A stretch of 64,000 bases of DNA from Schistocephalus solidus (lineage: Eukaryota; Platyhelminthes; Cestoda; Diphyllobothriidea; Diphyllobothriidae). Where the stretch lies: the NCBI GenBank assembly GCA_017591395.1, contig WEDG01005601.1, positions 24,574 to 88,573 of the forward strand, in the 5' to 3' direction. The notes beneath the pieces were generated by a model, which ran no database searches, was not told where the DNA came from, and worked only from the letters and a program-made list of their open reading frames with translations. This document shows positions 51,786-62,914 of this stretch, one piece after another. The first letter of the stretch is position 1, and every line of letters starts with the position of its first letter. Both the position numbers and the translations under genes were made by a program.

Positions 51786-52359
51786 CTCGCTGGAATTGGG
51801 CTCAAAAGCCCGTGCATTGTGTGTTTTTCCTGTTCCCCTGACCTGCTTGGGCGGCCTTACTCAAGGTAGGGATCGCTGCCCTTACATTTCGAACTTTAGG
51901 TTAATCCAACGGTGCCCCACTGAAGGGTGGACGATGTGTGCACTTCTACCATTCATTTGCTGGTACATTGTGCATGCTTTTAACTCGTCCAGTTTGTCTC
52001 AAAGGATTTTTACTTTTAGGTTACCCTGAAATTTGAAGTACTTTTTATGCACTAGTAAGCTCACGGAAAAGTGTTCTTTGTGTGGACTGAAGCATTCGCA
52101 TAAATCATAGTTTACTGTTATGATGAGGCGTTCTATGCGCTTTCATGCATCATGATAAAAAGGATAAGCGACGTGGAAACTAAGTAGTATTGGAAAGACT
52201 CGTTGGGTCCTGCGTTGGTGTCAGCTTTGTTCATGTCAGTCGAAATATATTTATTTTTCAAGTACCTCGTCCTCGCCCCAGTTAGTTAACCGGCTCGAAC
52301 AGTGGTGGGGGACGGTTCAGCGCATTTTCCTTACTATAAAAAATCTGAGGCACTTTAAG

Positions 52360-52745
52360 TTATCACGGTGCGCTAAAAACCGTGGCTAGGAAGGTTAACA
52401 GCTGACGGGGTAACTCGGACCTCGCAGTCAGCCCAGTGTGCGTTTTTGTGGAGTGGTGGACTGAGAATCAGGCTGCAATGACTTCTTAATGCAGCCTCTG
52501 TGGCACTCCCACTCCGTGGGATCTCGGCCAGATGTGGCGGCGCGATTAGTGACGGCTCTGGCCACATCAGCCCCCCGCGTCCTCTCTCGCCTCTAGTCTT
52601 CTTGACTTGGTCATGACTCCGAGCCCAGATGGGGTAGGAGGATAGTGTGCGGTAGATACGTCGTACGTCTACTACTGTAATTTAATTCACGCACAAGTCA
52701 CCGTTCCTGCGCCAACTCATCGAACCCGATGGTCGAACTGTCAAG
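52360..52745 (+). repeat. Dispersed repeat family D copy
   Basis: Starts tcacggtgcgctaaaa like the copy near 35650. It contains gcaatgacttc...tggcactcccactccg, then tcttcttgacttggtcatgac, gatagtgtgcggtagat and ttcacgcacaagtcaccg. It is the most complete intergenic copy, about 385 bases. Confidence 0.75.
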
Positions 52746-54188
52746 TATCTCTGTGTAATTTGGTCGATTAAAAACAAAAACTGGCCATTGTTTTTTTCTT
52801 ACGCTTCTCCTAGAAGAGCTTCCATTTAACAGGATGCTGAAACTATGTAAAACCTAACGAGGGTATTTAGGGGACAGTCCACTTACTGAACACGATATTC
52901 AGTTCCAGTTCAAGGGAGAAGGTCGTTAGTTCACTCGATTCAAAAGCATGTTATGAGGGTGAACTTTAGGTCGCACTCGCAGGTGGCAACTCTCCACCTC
53001 GCGTGCTAGTTGGGTGTTGAGTTAACGTAAAAATCTCCAATCCCCTTACAGAAAACCTCATTTACAGTGGTTTTATAGGCTTTAAACCTCGGCTTTCTTT
53101 TGCTTTCTGGAAAACCATATTGCCTATACGACTAATAGAACGGTTCTGCACGGTGGTTTAACCATTGAGAGACAATTTTGGAAACCAAATTTGGTGACTA
53201 TGTTAGCATCTGCCCTCAGCATTACCTACCAAAATTTATCACTACCGCATGGCAATGTCAGTACAGGAAACAGCTGTCCGCCACCCGGCAGATTGTACTA
53301 GCCATCGCGTAACTAACGCCCCTTATTGGTCCTGTTACGGACAGCGCATGCGCACCTATCGGTAGCCACAATTCGGAAACTTAATGGATGCAGGCCTCGG
53401 CTTCTGAATCCTTCACCTTCCTTACTAGCGTTGTACTCCTTTCACAACCAGGCAACCGAGTGCATCAGCAGAGACATTCCGGTACTACGCCCTCGTAAGT
53501 GATTGTTAGACAAACATCTACTGATTCCAACTCATCCTAATTTAGTTAAAATAGCGTTATCCTCACCAGCATGTTCACATTAACAATGTTCAGGTCAAAA
53601 ATAACAGGTTATTTATTGAAAGACTAATGCTGTTAAACAGTTACCCAAAATTTTTTTTGAAGTCATAGTCCTTCTAAAGCGTGCTTTACATATCTACTTT
53701 GAAATGCTGCCAGTTTTTTCCCTGATAGATATTTTAAATACCATGCAAGGCAGCAGACTCCGGTGAATCAAAATGATTGAAGTAGTCGCTTGCTCTAGCT
53801 TAGATCGTGCAAGGAAGTTCCTAGGTGTGAAAGCACGTCAGACGTAAATATTCCAAACGTACAGTAGATGTGCTATCTCATGAAATGTTAACAACAATTC
53901 TGAAATTTGTTTTCTATTCGAAGTGATTACTTAAGTACCGTTGTAAGATAAATTATTCTGATGCAGAATCCGGAGACATTTCTGTCCCGTTGAGGTGTCA
54001 GCTTTTGAATGAGCCACTTTTCGGCTGCCTGCAAAAACCGCAGTTTATAAAAAGGACTACTGAAGTAGTATGCATTTTTCTAATTTATTTTAGGTGCTCT
54101 TATAAATTCAAGAATATAATATCGAAAATTTCATTAAAATATTTTTTCTTGTTGAAAATAAGATGAGGGTGCGATCAATTGTCCTCCT
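52746..54188. other. Unannotated AT-rich intergenic sequence
   Basis: No coding or repeat structure recognised. Confidence 0.5.
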
Positions 54189-54620
54189 GTGTTCATGGAG
54201 TGGCGAATTACGTCTTTATATTTTCTACTTGCAGCAAGGGTATCTTTTAGTTTTAAAAAATCCAATGTAGGATTTTTGAAGACCGTGAAAGTACCATTCA
54301 TTAAGTATGGTTTCGGTCCATTTATCAAGTTTGCTCATAAAATATACATTGAAGTTCATGAAAGTTGCAATCTTTTGAGTGCCGTATCACATCTTCCCAA
54401 AAGCATTGAAAAAATTTGGTTTTCCTTAGACGGGGATTATACAGCATGTAGTTTGCGAACTTTGAATGCAAGCGTAGGGCTCAAAATTACTCAGGAATTA
54501 AAAAAATTTTTAAACCGCAGAATACCTTTTCTGCGAAGACAACATGAAGAAGGCGTAATATGCTACCAAATGAGAACAAGAACTAATATTCTTACGATGC
54601 TTTCCAAAAGATATATTTGA
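54189..54620 (+). CDS. Orphan ORF of 143 codons, unknown
   Basis: Open frame in an AT-rich stretch that differs from its surroundings. The product is Lys/Phe/Ile-rich with a hydrophobic start (SLYFLLAARVSF) and a basic end (LKKFLNRRIPFLRRQ). No family is recognised. It could be a single-exon remnant, part of an unrecognised element or chance. Confidence 0.25.
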   Translation: MFMEWRITSLYFLLAARVSFSFKKSNVGFLKTVKVPFIKYGFGPFIKFAHKIYIEVHESCNLLSAVSHLPKSIEKIWFSLDGDYTACSLRTLNASVGLKITQELKKFLNRRIPFLRRQHEEGVICYQMRTRTNILTMLSKRYI

Positions 54621-55395
54621 ATTTACAAGAACATCGCAAATCGCCTACTCTGCCCTTTCGTGCCGTTGTTAGCCAGCCATGCCCAGATGGAGATAACCTG
54701 AGCTTTTGTTTTTGCTTAATGACCTGTTATCTGAGTCATGGTCTCACCGATCTGTCGCCTGCACTCAAGAATATTGGACATTAAATGGTAGTGTCTGTTG
54801 AAATGGTTCATTTGCAGGCCAAGATGTGTTTTTTTGCGTTTGAGTTTCAGTCAAGAAGGCTAACAGGCACAATAGCAAAATGAATAGAGGCTTGAGCTTC
54901 AGGTCTACCATAGCTACGGCCAACAACAATAATGAAATGGAAAAAGTCCACGGGTCCTTCGGTTAACGGATAAACTTCTTCATTATGAAATTGCATGTAA
55001 CCGTGCGATCCCTCGTGCGATCCCTCACATCAGTGATCCAAGGCAAAATGCACTTCCTTTTTCCAATCTGTAATAAGATCTGATCGGTGAGTATAGCTCA
55101 AATTCTATCGCTGAAGAAAGCCTTTAGGGCTTCCAGACAGTGCTTCTAGCTAGGTACAATATACTATGTTTGAGCACGTTCGATGGTCTGTTAACTCTCA
55201 TGCCATCGCACGACTCAGCCGTCTATTCCCCACAACCGGATATTTGGTTTTGATATACATATCTTAAAATAAGATGATTAAGGCATTCAGTTGGATATAA
55301 AATGCCCAACTAAGTGCATCCATGACTCATCATGCTAGTCACAAGAGTATATCACCGCGACAGCGGGGCGATGTATATATAAATATATCGGGTAA
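54621..55395. other. Unannotated intergenic sequence
   Basis: No repeat or gene recognised; AT-rich, with a short direct repeat (gtgcgatccctc) at about 55003-55026. Confidence 0.45.
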
Positions 55396-55397
55396 AT

Positions 55398-56262
55398 AAT
55401 TTCTGAAATTATTAAGTGTAGGACATGGAGTCAGGTGATTCGGACATGACTTTTTAGGGTCAGACCCGATTTCAATGAACATTTGGGTCGAAGACAATCA
55501 AATCACTGTGGAATATCACGTAATGCCCATTCTAAAACAAGTAGTACTACAAGTAGTATGAATCTTATATGGCAAAGACGTTATACCGTACTTCTGAAAT
55601 AGGTACTAGCTAAAAGCCCAGACACGTGTTTCGCCGATGTTTCTGCTGCTGCGTGACACAGCAGGGTCTGACCCTAAAAAGGCATAACCGAATCACCTGA
55701 CTCCATGTCCTGCACTTAACAATTTCAGAAATTATTTACCCGATTATTCTCTGGAGTCCATATACCAGAAACCGCATAGAGAACGCTGTGGGACCCACTG
55801 AGGAGCCGAACCCCTCGTTGCTGTGTCACGCAGCAACAGAAACATCGGTGAAACACGTGTCTGGGCTTTTAGCTAGTACCTATGTCGGAAGTACGGTATA
55901 ACGTCTTTGCCATATAAGATTTATACTACTTGAAGTACTACTTCTTTGTAGAATGGGCATTACGTGGTTATTCCACAGTGGTTGATTGTCTTCGACCCAA
56001 ATGTTCATTGAAATTTCGGGTCTGACCCTAAAAAGTCATGTCCGAATCACCTGACTCCATGTCCTGCACATAATAATTTCAGAAATTATTTACCTGATTA
56101 TTCTCTGGAGTCCATATACCAGAAACCGCATAGAGAACGCTGGGGGACCCACTGAGGAGCCGAACCCCTCGTTGCTGTGTCACGCAGCAACAGAAACATC
56201 GGCGAAACACATGTCTGGGCTTTTAGCTAGTACCAATGTCGGAATTACGGTATAACGTCTTT
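55398..56262. repeat. Inverted plus direct repeat cluster (~355-bp unit, three copies: - + +)
   Basis: 55398-55666 is the reverse complement of about 55818-56098 with small differences. 55666-55900 is repeated directly at about 56020-56260, giving a period of about 355. Landmarks: ggtctgaccctaaaaa, gattattctctggagtcc and ctgggcttttagctagtacc. Inner hairpin gttgctgtgtcacgcagcaac. There is no coding. It could be a foldback element or a rearranged satellite. Confidence 0.85.
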
Positions 56263-56263
56263 A

Positions 56264-56327
<64 letters not shown>
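56263..56327. repeat. (TA)n microsatellite bordering the SINE array
   Basis: About 65 bases of TA join the 355-bp repeat cluster to the first SINE unit. A shorter TA run lies at 56430-56450 inside the first unit. Confidence 0.95.
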
Positions 56328-56329
<2 letters not shown>

Positions 56330-59300
56330 TACATGTCGCTATGCGACCGTCTGCGAGGGCTCAAGTCTGAGCTCTAGGGCACAACGGAACATGCATGTAC
56401 CTTAAGCAGATCGGTGAGCCCCACACTATCATATATATATATATATATATTAAATTGAACCGACAAAGACAAGGGAGACCGGAATGGCCATTTCTGGCTT
56501 ATTAGCCGTCATCAGCCAGTCATACCCAATCCCAAGTGTGGCACACCTGGGATTCGAACCCGCGACCTTTGGTGTTTGAGTCGAACGCTCTACCATTGAG
56601 CCACGGGCTCGTTGTTTTTGTCGGTTGTGATCGGGAATATGATGCTAGTGTGGGGCTCACCGATCTGCTTAAGGAACATGTATGTTCCGTTGTGCCCTGG
56701 AGCTCAGACTCGAGCCTCGCATGCGGTCGCATAGCGACGTGTAGCATATGATTGAATGGAACCGACAAAGACAAGGGAGACCGGAATGGCCATTTCTGGC
56801 TTATTAGCCGTCATCAGCCAGTCATACCCAATCCCAAGTGTGGCACACCTGGGATTCGAACCCACGACCTTTGGTATTTGAGTCGAACGCTCTACCATTG
56901 AGCCACGGGCTCGTTGTTTTTGTCGGTTGTGATCGGGAATATGATGCTAGTGTGGGGCTCACCGATCTGCTTAAGGAACATGTATGTTCCGTTGTGCCCT
57001 GGAGCTCAGACTCGAGCCCTCGCAGGCGGTCGCATAGCGACGTGTAGCATATGATTAAATTGAACCGACAAAGACAAGGGAGACCGGAATGGCCATTTCT
57101 GGCTTATTAGCCGTCATCAGCCAGTCATACCCAATCCCAAGTGTGGCACACCTGGGATTCGAACCCGCGACCTTTGGTATTTGAGTCGAACGCTCTACCA
57201 TTGAGCCACGGGCTCGTTGTTTTGTCGGTTGTGATCGGTAATATGATGCTAGTGTGGGCTCACCGATCTGCTTAAGGAACATGCATGTTCCGTTGTGCCC
57301 TGGAGCTCAGACTAGAGCCCTCGCAGGCGGTCGCATAGCGACGTGTAGCATATGATGGAATGGAACCGACAAAGACAAGGGAGACCGGAATGGCCATTTC
57401 TGGCTTATTAGCCGTCATCAGCCAGTCATACCCAATCCCAAGTGTGGCACACCTGGGATTCGAACCCGCGACCTTTGGTATTTGAGTCGAACGTTTCACC
57501 ATTGAGCCACGGGCTCGTTGGTTTTGTCGGTTGTGATCGGGAATATGATGCTAGTGTGGGGCTCACCGATCTGCTTAAGGAACATGCATGTTCCGTTGTG
57601 CCCTGGAGCTCAGACTAGAGCCCTCGCAGGCGGTCGCATAGCGACGTGTAGCATATGATGGAAAGGAACCGACAAAGACAAGGGAGACCGGAATGGCCAT
57701 TTCTGGCTTATTAGCCGTCATCAGCCAGTCATACCCAATCCCAAGTGTGGCACACCTGGGATTCGGAAACCCGCGACCTTTGGTATTTGAGTCGAACGCT
57801 TTCTACCATTGAGCCACGGGCTCGTTGTTTTGTCGGTTGTGATCGGGAATATGATGATAGTGTGGGGCTCACCGATCTGCTTAAGGAACATGTATGTTCC
57901 GTTGTGCCCTGGAGCTCAGACTAGAGCCCTCGCAGGCGGTCGCATAGCGACGTGTAGCATATGATGGAATGGAACCGACAAAGACAAGGGAGACCGGAAT
58001 GGCCATTTCTGGCTTATTAGCCGTCATCAGCCAGTCATACCCAATCCCAAGTGTGGCACACCTGGGATTCGAACCCGCGACCTTTGGTATTTGAGTCGAA
58101 CCTTCTACCATTGAGCCACGGGCTCGTTGTTTTTGTCGGTTGTGATCGGGAATATGATGATAGTGTGGGGCTCACCGATCTGCTTAAGGAACATGCATGT
58201 TCCGTTGTGCCCTGGAGCTCAGACTAGAGCCCTCGCAGGCGGTCGCATAGCGACGTGTAGCATATGATGGAATGGAACCGACAAAGACAAGGGAGACCGG
58301 AATGGCCATTTCTGGCTTATTAGCCGTCATCAGCCAGTCATACCCAATCCCAAGTGTGGCACACCTGGGATTCGAACCCGCGACCTTTGGTATTTGAGTC
58401 GAACGCTCCACCATTGAGCCACGGGCTCGTTGTTTTGTCGGTTGTGATCGGGAATATGATGATAGTGTGGGGCTCACCGATCTGCTTAAGGAACATGCAT
58501 GTTCCGTTGTGCCCTGGAGCTCAGACTAGAGCCCTCGCAGGCGGTCGCATAGCGACGTGTAGCATATGATTGAATGGAACCGACAAAGACAAGGGAGACC
58601 GGAATGGCCATTTCTGGCTTATTAGCCGTCATCAGCCAGTCATACCCAATCCCAAGTGTGGCACACCTGGGATTCGAACCCGCGACCTTTGGTATTTGAG
58701 TCGAACGTTTCACCATTGAGCCACGGGCTCGTTGTTTTGTCGGTTGTGATCGGGAATATGATGATAGTGTTGGGCTCACCGATCTGCTTAAGGAACATGC
58801 ATGTTCCGTTGTGCCCTGGAGCTCAGACTAGAGCCCTCGCAGGCGGTCGCATAGCGACGTGTAGCATATGATGGAATGGAACCGACAAAGACAAGGGAGA
58901 CCGGAATGGCCATTTCTGGCTTATTAGCCGTCATCAGCCAGTCATACCCAATCCCAAGTGTGGCACACCTGGGATTCGAACCCGCGACCTTTGGTATTTG
59001 AGTCGAACGCTCTACCATTGAGCCACGGGCTCGTTGTTTTGTCGGTTGTGATCGGGAATATGATGATAGTGTGGGCTCACCGATCTGCTTAAGGAACATG
59101 CATGTTCCGTTGTGCCCCTGGAGCTCAGACTAGAGCCCTCGCAGGCGGTCGCATAGCGACGTGTAGCATATGATGGAATGGAACCGACAAAGACAAGGGA
59201 GACCGGAATGGCCATTTCTGGCTTATTAGCCGTCATCAGCCAGTCATACCCAATCCCAAGTGTGGCACACCTGGGATTCGAACCCGCGACCTTTGGTATT

Positions 59301-62300
59301 TGAGTCGAACGCGCTCTACCATTGAGCCACGGGCTCGTTGTTTTTGTCGGTTGTGATCGGGAATATGATGATAGTGTGGGGCTCACCGATCTGCTTAAGG
59401 AACATGCATGTTCCGTTGTGCCCTGGAGCTCAGACTAGAGCCCTCGCAGGCGGTCGCATAGCGACGTGTAGCATATGATGGAATGGAACCGACAAAGACA
59501 AGGGAGACCGGAATGGCCATTTCTGGCTTATTAGCCGTCATCAGCCAGTCATACCCAATCCCAAGTGTGGCACACCTGGGATTCGAACCCGCGACCTTTG
59601 GTATTTGAGTCGAACGCTCTACCATTGAGCCACGGGCTCGTTGTTTTGTCGGTTGTGATCGGGAATATGATGATAGTGTGGGCTCACCGATCTCGCTTAA
59701 GGAACATGCATGTTCCGTTGTGCCCTGGAGCTCAGACTAGAGCCCTCGCAGGCGGTCGCATAGCGACGTGTAGCATATGATGGAATGGAACCGACAAAGA
59801 CAAGGGAGACCGGAATGGCCATTTCTGGCTTATTAGCCGTCATCAGCCAGTCATACCCAATCCCAAGTGTGGCACACCTGGGATTCGAACCCGCGACCTT
59901 TGGTATTTGAGTCGAACGCTCTACCATTGAGCCACGGGCTCGTTGTTTTGTCGGTTGTGATCGGGAATATGATGATAGTGTGGGCTCACCGATCTGCTTA
60001 AGGAACATGCATGTTCCGTTGTGCCCTGGAGCTCAGACTAGAGCCCTCGCAGGCGGTCGCATAGCGACGTGTAGCATATGATGGAATGGAACCGACAAAG
60101 ACAAGGGAGACCGGAATGGCCATTTCTGGCTTATTAGCCGTCATCAGCCAGTCATACCCAATCCCAAGTGTGGCACACCTGGGATTCGAACCCGCGACCT
60201 TTGGTATTTGAGTCGAACGTTTCACCATTGAGCCACGGGCTCGTTGTTTTGTCGGTTGTGATCGGGAATATGATGATAGTGTGGGGCTCACCGATTCGCT
60301 TAAGGAACATGCATGTTCCGTTGTGCCCTGGAGCTCAGACTAGAGCCCTCGCAGGCGGTCGCATAGCGACGTGTAGCATATGATGGAATGGAACCGACAA
60401 AGACAAGGGAGACCGGAATGGCCATTTCTGGCTTATTAGCCGTCATCAGCCAGTCATACCCAATCCCAAGTGTGGCACACCTGGGATTCGAACCCGCGAC
60501 CTTTGGTATTTGGAGTCGAACGTTTCACCATTGAGCCACGGGCTCGTTGTTTTGTCGGTTGTGATCGGGAATATGATGATAGTGTGGGGCTCACCGATCT
60601 GCTTAAGGAACATGTATGTTCCGTTGTGCCCTGGAGCTCAGACTAGAGCCCTCGCAGGCGGTCGCACAGCGACGTGCAGCATATGATGGAATGGAACCGA
60701 CAAAGACAAGGGAGACCGGAATGGCCATTTCTGGCTTATTAGCCGTCATCAGCCAGTCATACCCAATCCCAAGTGTGGCACACCTGGGATTCGAACCCGC
60801 GACCTTTGGTATTTGAGTCGAACGCTCTACCATTGAGCCACGGGCTCGTTGTTTTGTCGGTTGTGATCGGGAATATGATGATAGTGTGGGGCTCACCGAT
60901 TCGCTTAAGGAACATGCATGTTCCGTTGTGCCCTGGAGCTCAGACTAGAGCCCTCGCAGGCGGTCGCATAGCGACGTGTAGCATATGATGGAATGGAACC
61001 GACAAAGACAAGGGAGACCGGAATGGCCATTTCTGGCTTATTAGCCGTCATCAGCCAGTCATACCCAATCCCAAGTGTGGCACACCTGGGATTCGAACCC
61101 GCGACCTTTGGTATTTGGAGTCGAACGTTTCACCATTGAGCCACGGGCTCGTTGTTTTGTCGGTTGTGATCGGGAATATGATGATAGTGTGGGCTCACCG
61201 ATCTGCTTAAGGAACATGCATGTTCCGTTGTGCCCTGGAGCTCAGACTAGAGCTCCCTCGCAGGCGGTCGCATAGCGACGTGTAGCATATGATGGAATGG
61301 AACCGACAAAGACAAGGGAGACCGGAATGGCCATTTCTGGCTTATTAGCCGTCATCAGCCAGTCATACCCAATCCCAAGTGTGGCACACCTTGGATTCGA
61401 ATCCGCGACCTTTGGTATTTGGAGTCGAACGTTTCACCATTGAGCCACGGGCTCGTTGTTTTGTCGGTTGTGATCGGGAATATGATGATAGTGTGGGGCT
61501 CACCGATTCTGCTTAAGGAACATGCATGTTCCGTTGTGCCCTGGAGCTCAGACTAGAGCCCTCGCAGGCGGTCGCATAGCGACGTGTAGCATATGATGGA
61601 ATGGAACCGACAAAGACAAGGGAGACCGGAATGGCCATTTCTGGCTTATTAGCCGTCATCAGCCAGTCATACCCAATCCCAAGTGTGGCACACCTGGGAT
61701 TCGAACCCGCGACCTTTGGTATTTGAGTCGAACGTTTCTACCATTGAGCCACGGGCTCGTTGTTTTGTCGGTTGTGATCGGGAATATGATGATAGTGTGG
61801 GCTCACCGATCTGCTTAAGGAACATGTATGTTCCGTTGTGCCCTGAGCTCAGACTAGAGCCCTCGCAGGCGGTCGCATAGCGACATGTAGCATATGATGG
61901 AATGGAACCGACAAAGACAAGGGAGACCGGAATGGCCATTTCTGGCTTATTAGCCGTCATCAGCCAGTCATACCCAATCCCAAGTGTGGCACACCTGGGA
62001 TTCGAACCCGCGACCTTTGGTATTTGAGTCGAACGCTTCTACCATTGAGCCACGGGCTCGTTGTTTTGTCGGTTGTGATCGGGAATATGATGATAGTGTG
62101 GGGCTCACCGATCTGCTTAAGGAACATGCATGTTCCGTTGTGCCCTGGAGCTCAGACTAGAGCCCTCGCAGGCGGTCGCATAGCGACATGTAGCATATGA
62201 TGGAATGGAACCGGACAAAGACAAGGGAGACCGGAATGGCCATTTCTGGCTTATTAGCCGTCATCAGCCAGTCATACCCAATCCCAAGTGTGGCACACCT

Positions 62301-62914
62301 GGGATTCGAACCCGCGACCTTTGGTATTTGAGTCGAACGCTCTACCATTGAGCCACGGGCTCGTTGTTTTGTCGGTTGTGATCGAGAATATGATGATAGT
62401 TGTGGGCTCACAGATCTGCTTAAGGAACATGCATGTTCCGTTGTGCCCTGGAGCTCAGACTAGAGCCCTCGCAGGCGGGTCGCATAGCGACGTGTAGCAT
62501 ATGATGGAATGGAACCGACAAAAGACAAGGGAGACCGGAATGGCCATTTCTGGCTTATTAGCCGTCATCAGCCAGTCATACCCAATCCCAAGTGTGGCAC
62601 ACCTGGGATTCGAACCCGCGACCTTTGGTATTTGAGTCGAACGCTCTACCATTGAGCCACGGGCTCGTTGTTTTGTCGGTTGTGATCGGGAATATGATGA
62701 TAGTGTGGGCTCACCGATCTGCTTAAGGAACATGCATGTTCCGTTGTGCCCTGGAGCTCAGACTAGAGCCCTCGCAGGCGGTCGCATAGCGACATGTAGC
62801 ATATGATGGAAATGGAACCGACAAAGACAAGGGAGACCGGAATGGCCATTTCTGGCTTATTAGCCGTCATCAGCCAGTCATACCCAATCCCAAGTGTGGC
62901 ACAACTGGGATAAT
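56328..62914 (-). repeat. Tandem array of ~22 copies of a 302-bp tRNA-derived SINE unit
   Basis: The landmark cacacctgggattcgaa recurs from about 56543 every ~302 bases to 62599, with a truncated last copy at 62901, giving about 22 units. On the minus strand each unit has tggctcaatggtagagc (A-box-like) and ggttcgaatcc (B box) about 35 bases apart, the internal RNA polymerase III promoter layout of tRNA genes. The acceptor and anticodon stems do not pair, so these are tRNA-derived SINE heads. Copies differ mainly by point changes and one-base indels in G or C runs, which implies recent amplification or homogenisation. Short ORFs across the units (MVERSTQIPKVAGSNPRC-like) repeat with the unit and are not real genes. 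Confidence 0.95.

Noticed and set aside
56328..62914. Array of functional tRNA genes
   Set aside because: A and B boxes are present, but the acceptor stem has no partner and the anticodon stem does not form; the unit continues in a shared non-tRNA body of about 230 bases.
56328..62914. CRISPR-like array
   Set aside because: The unit is a continuous 302-bp repeat with no unique spacers, and the genome is eukaryotic.
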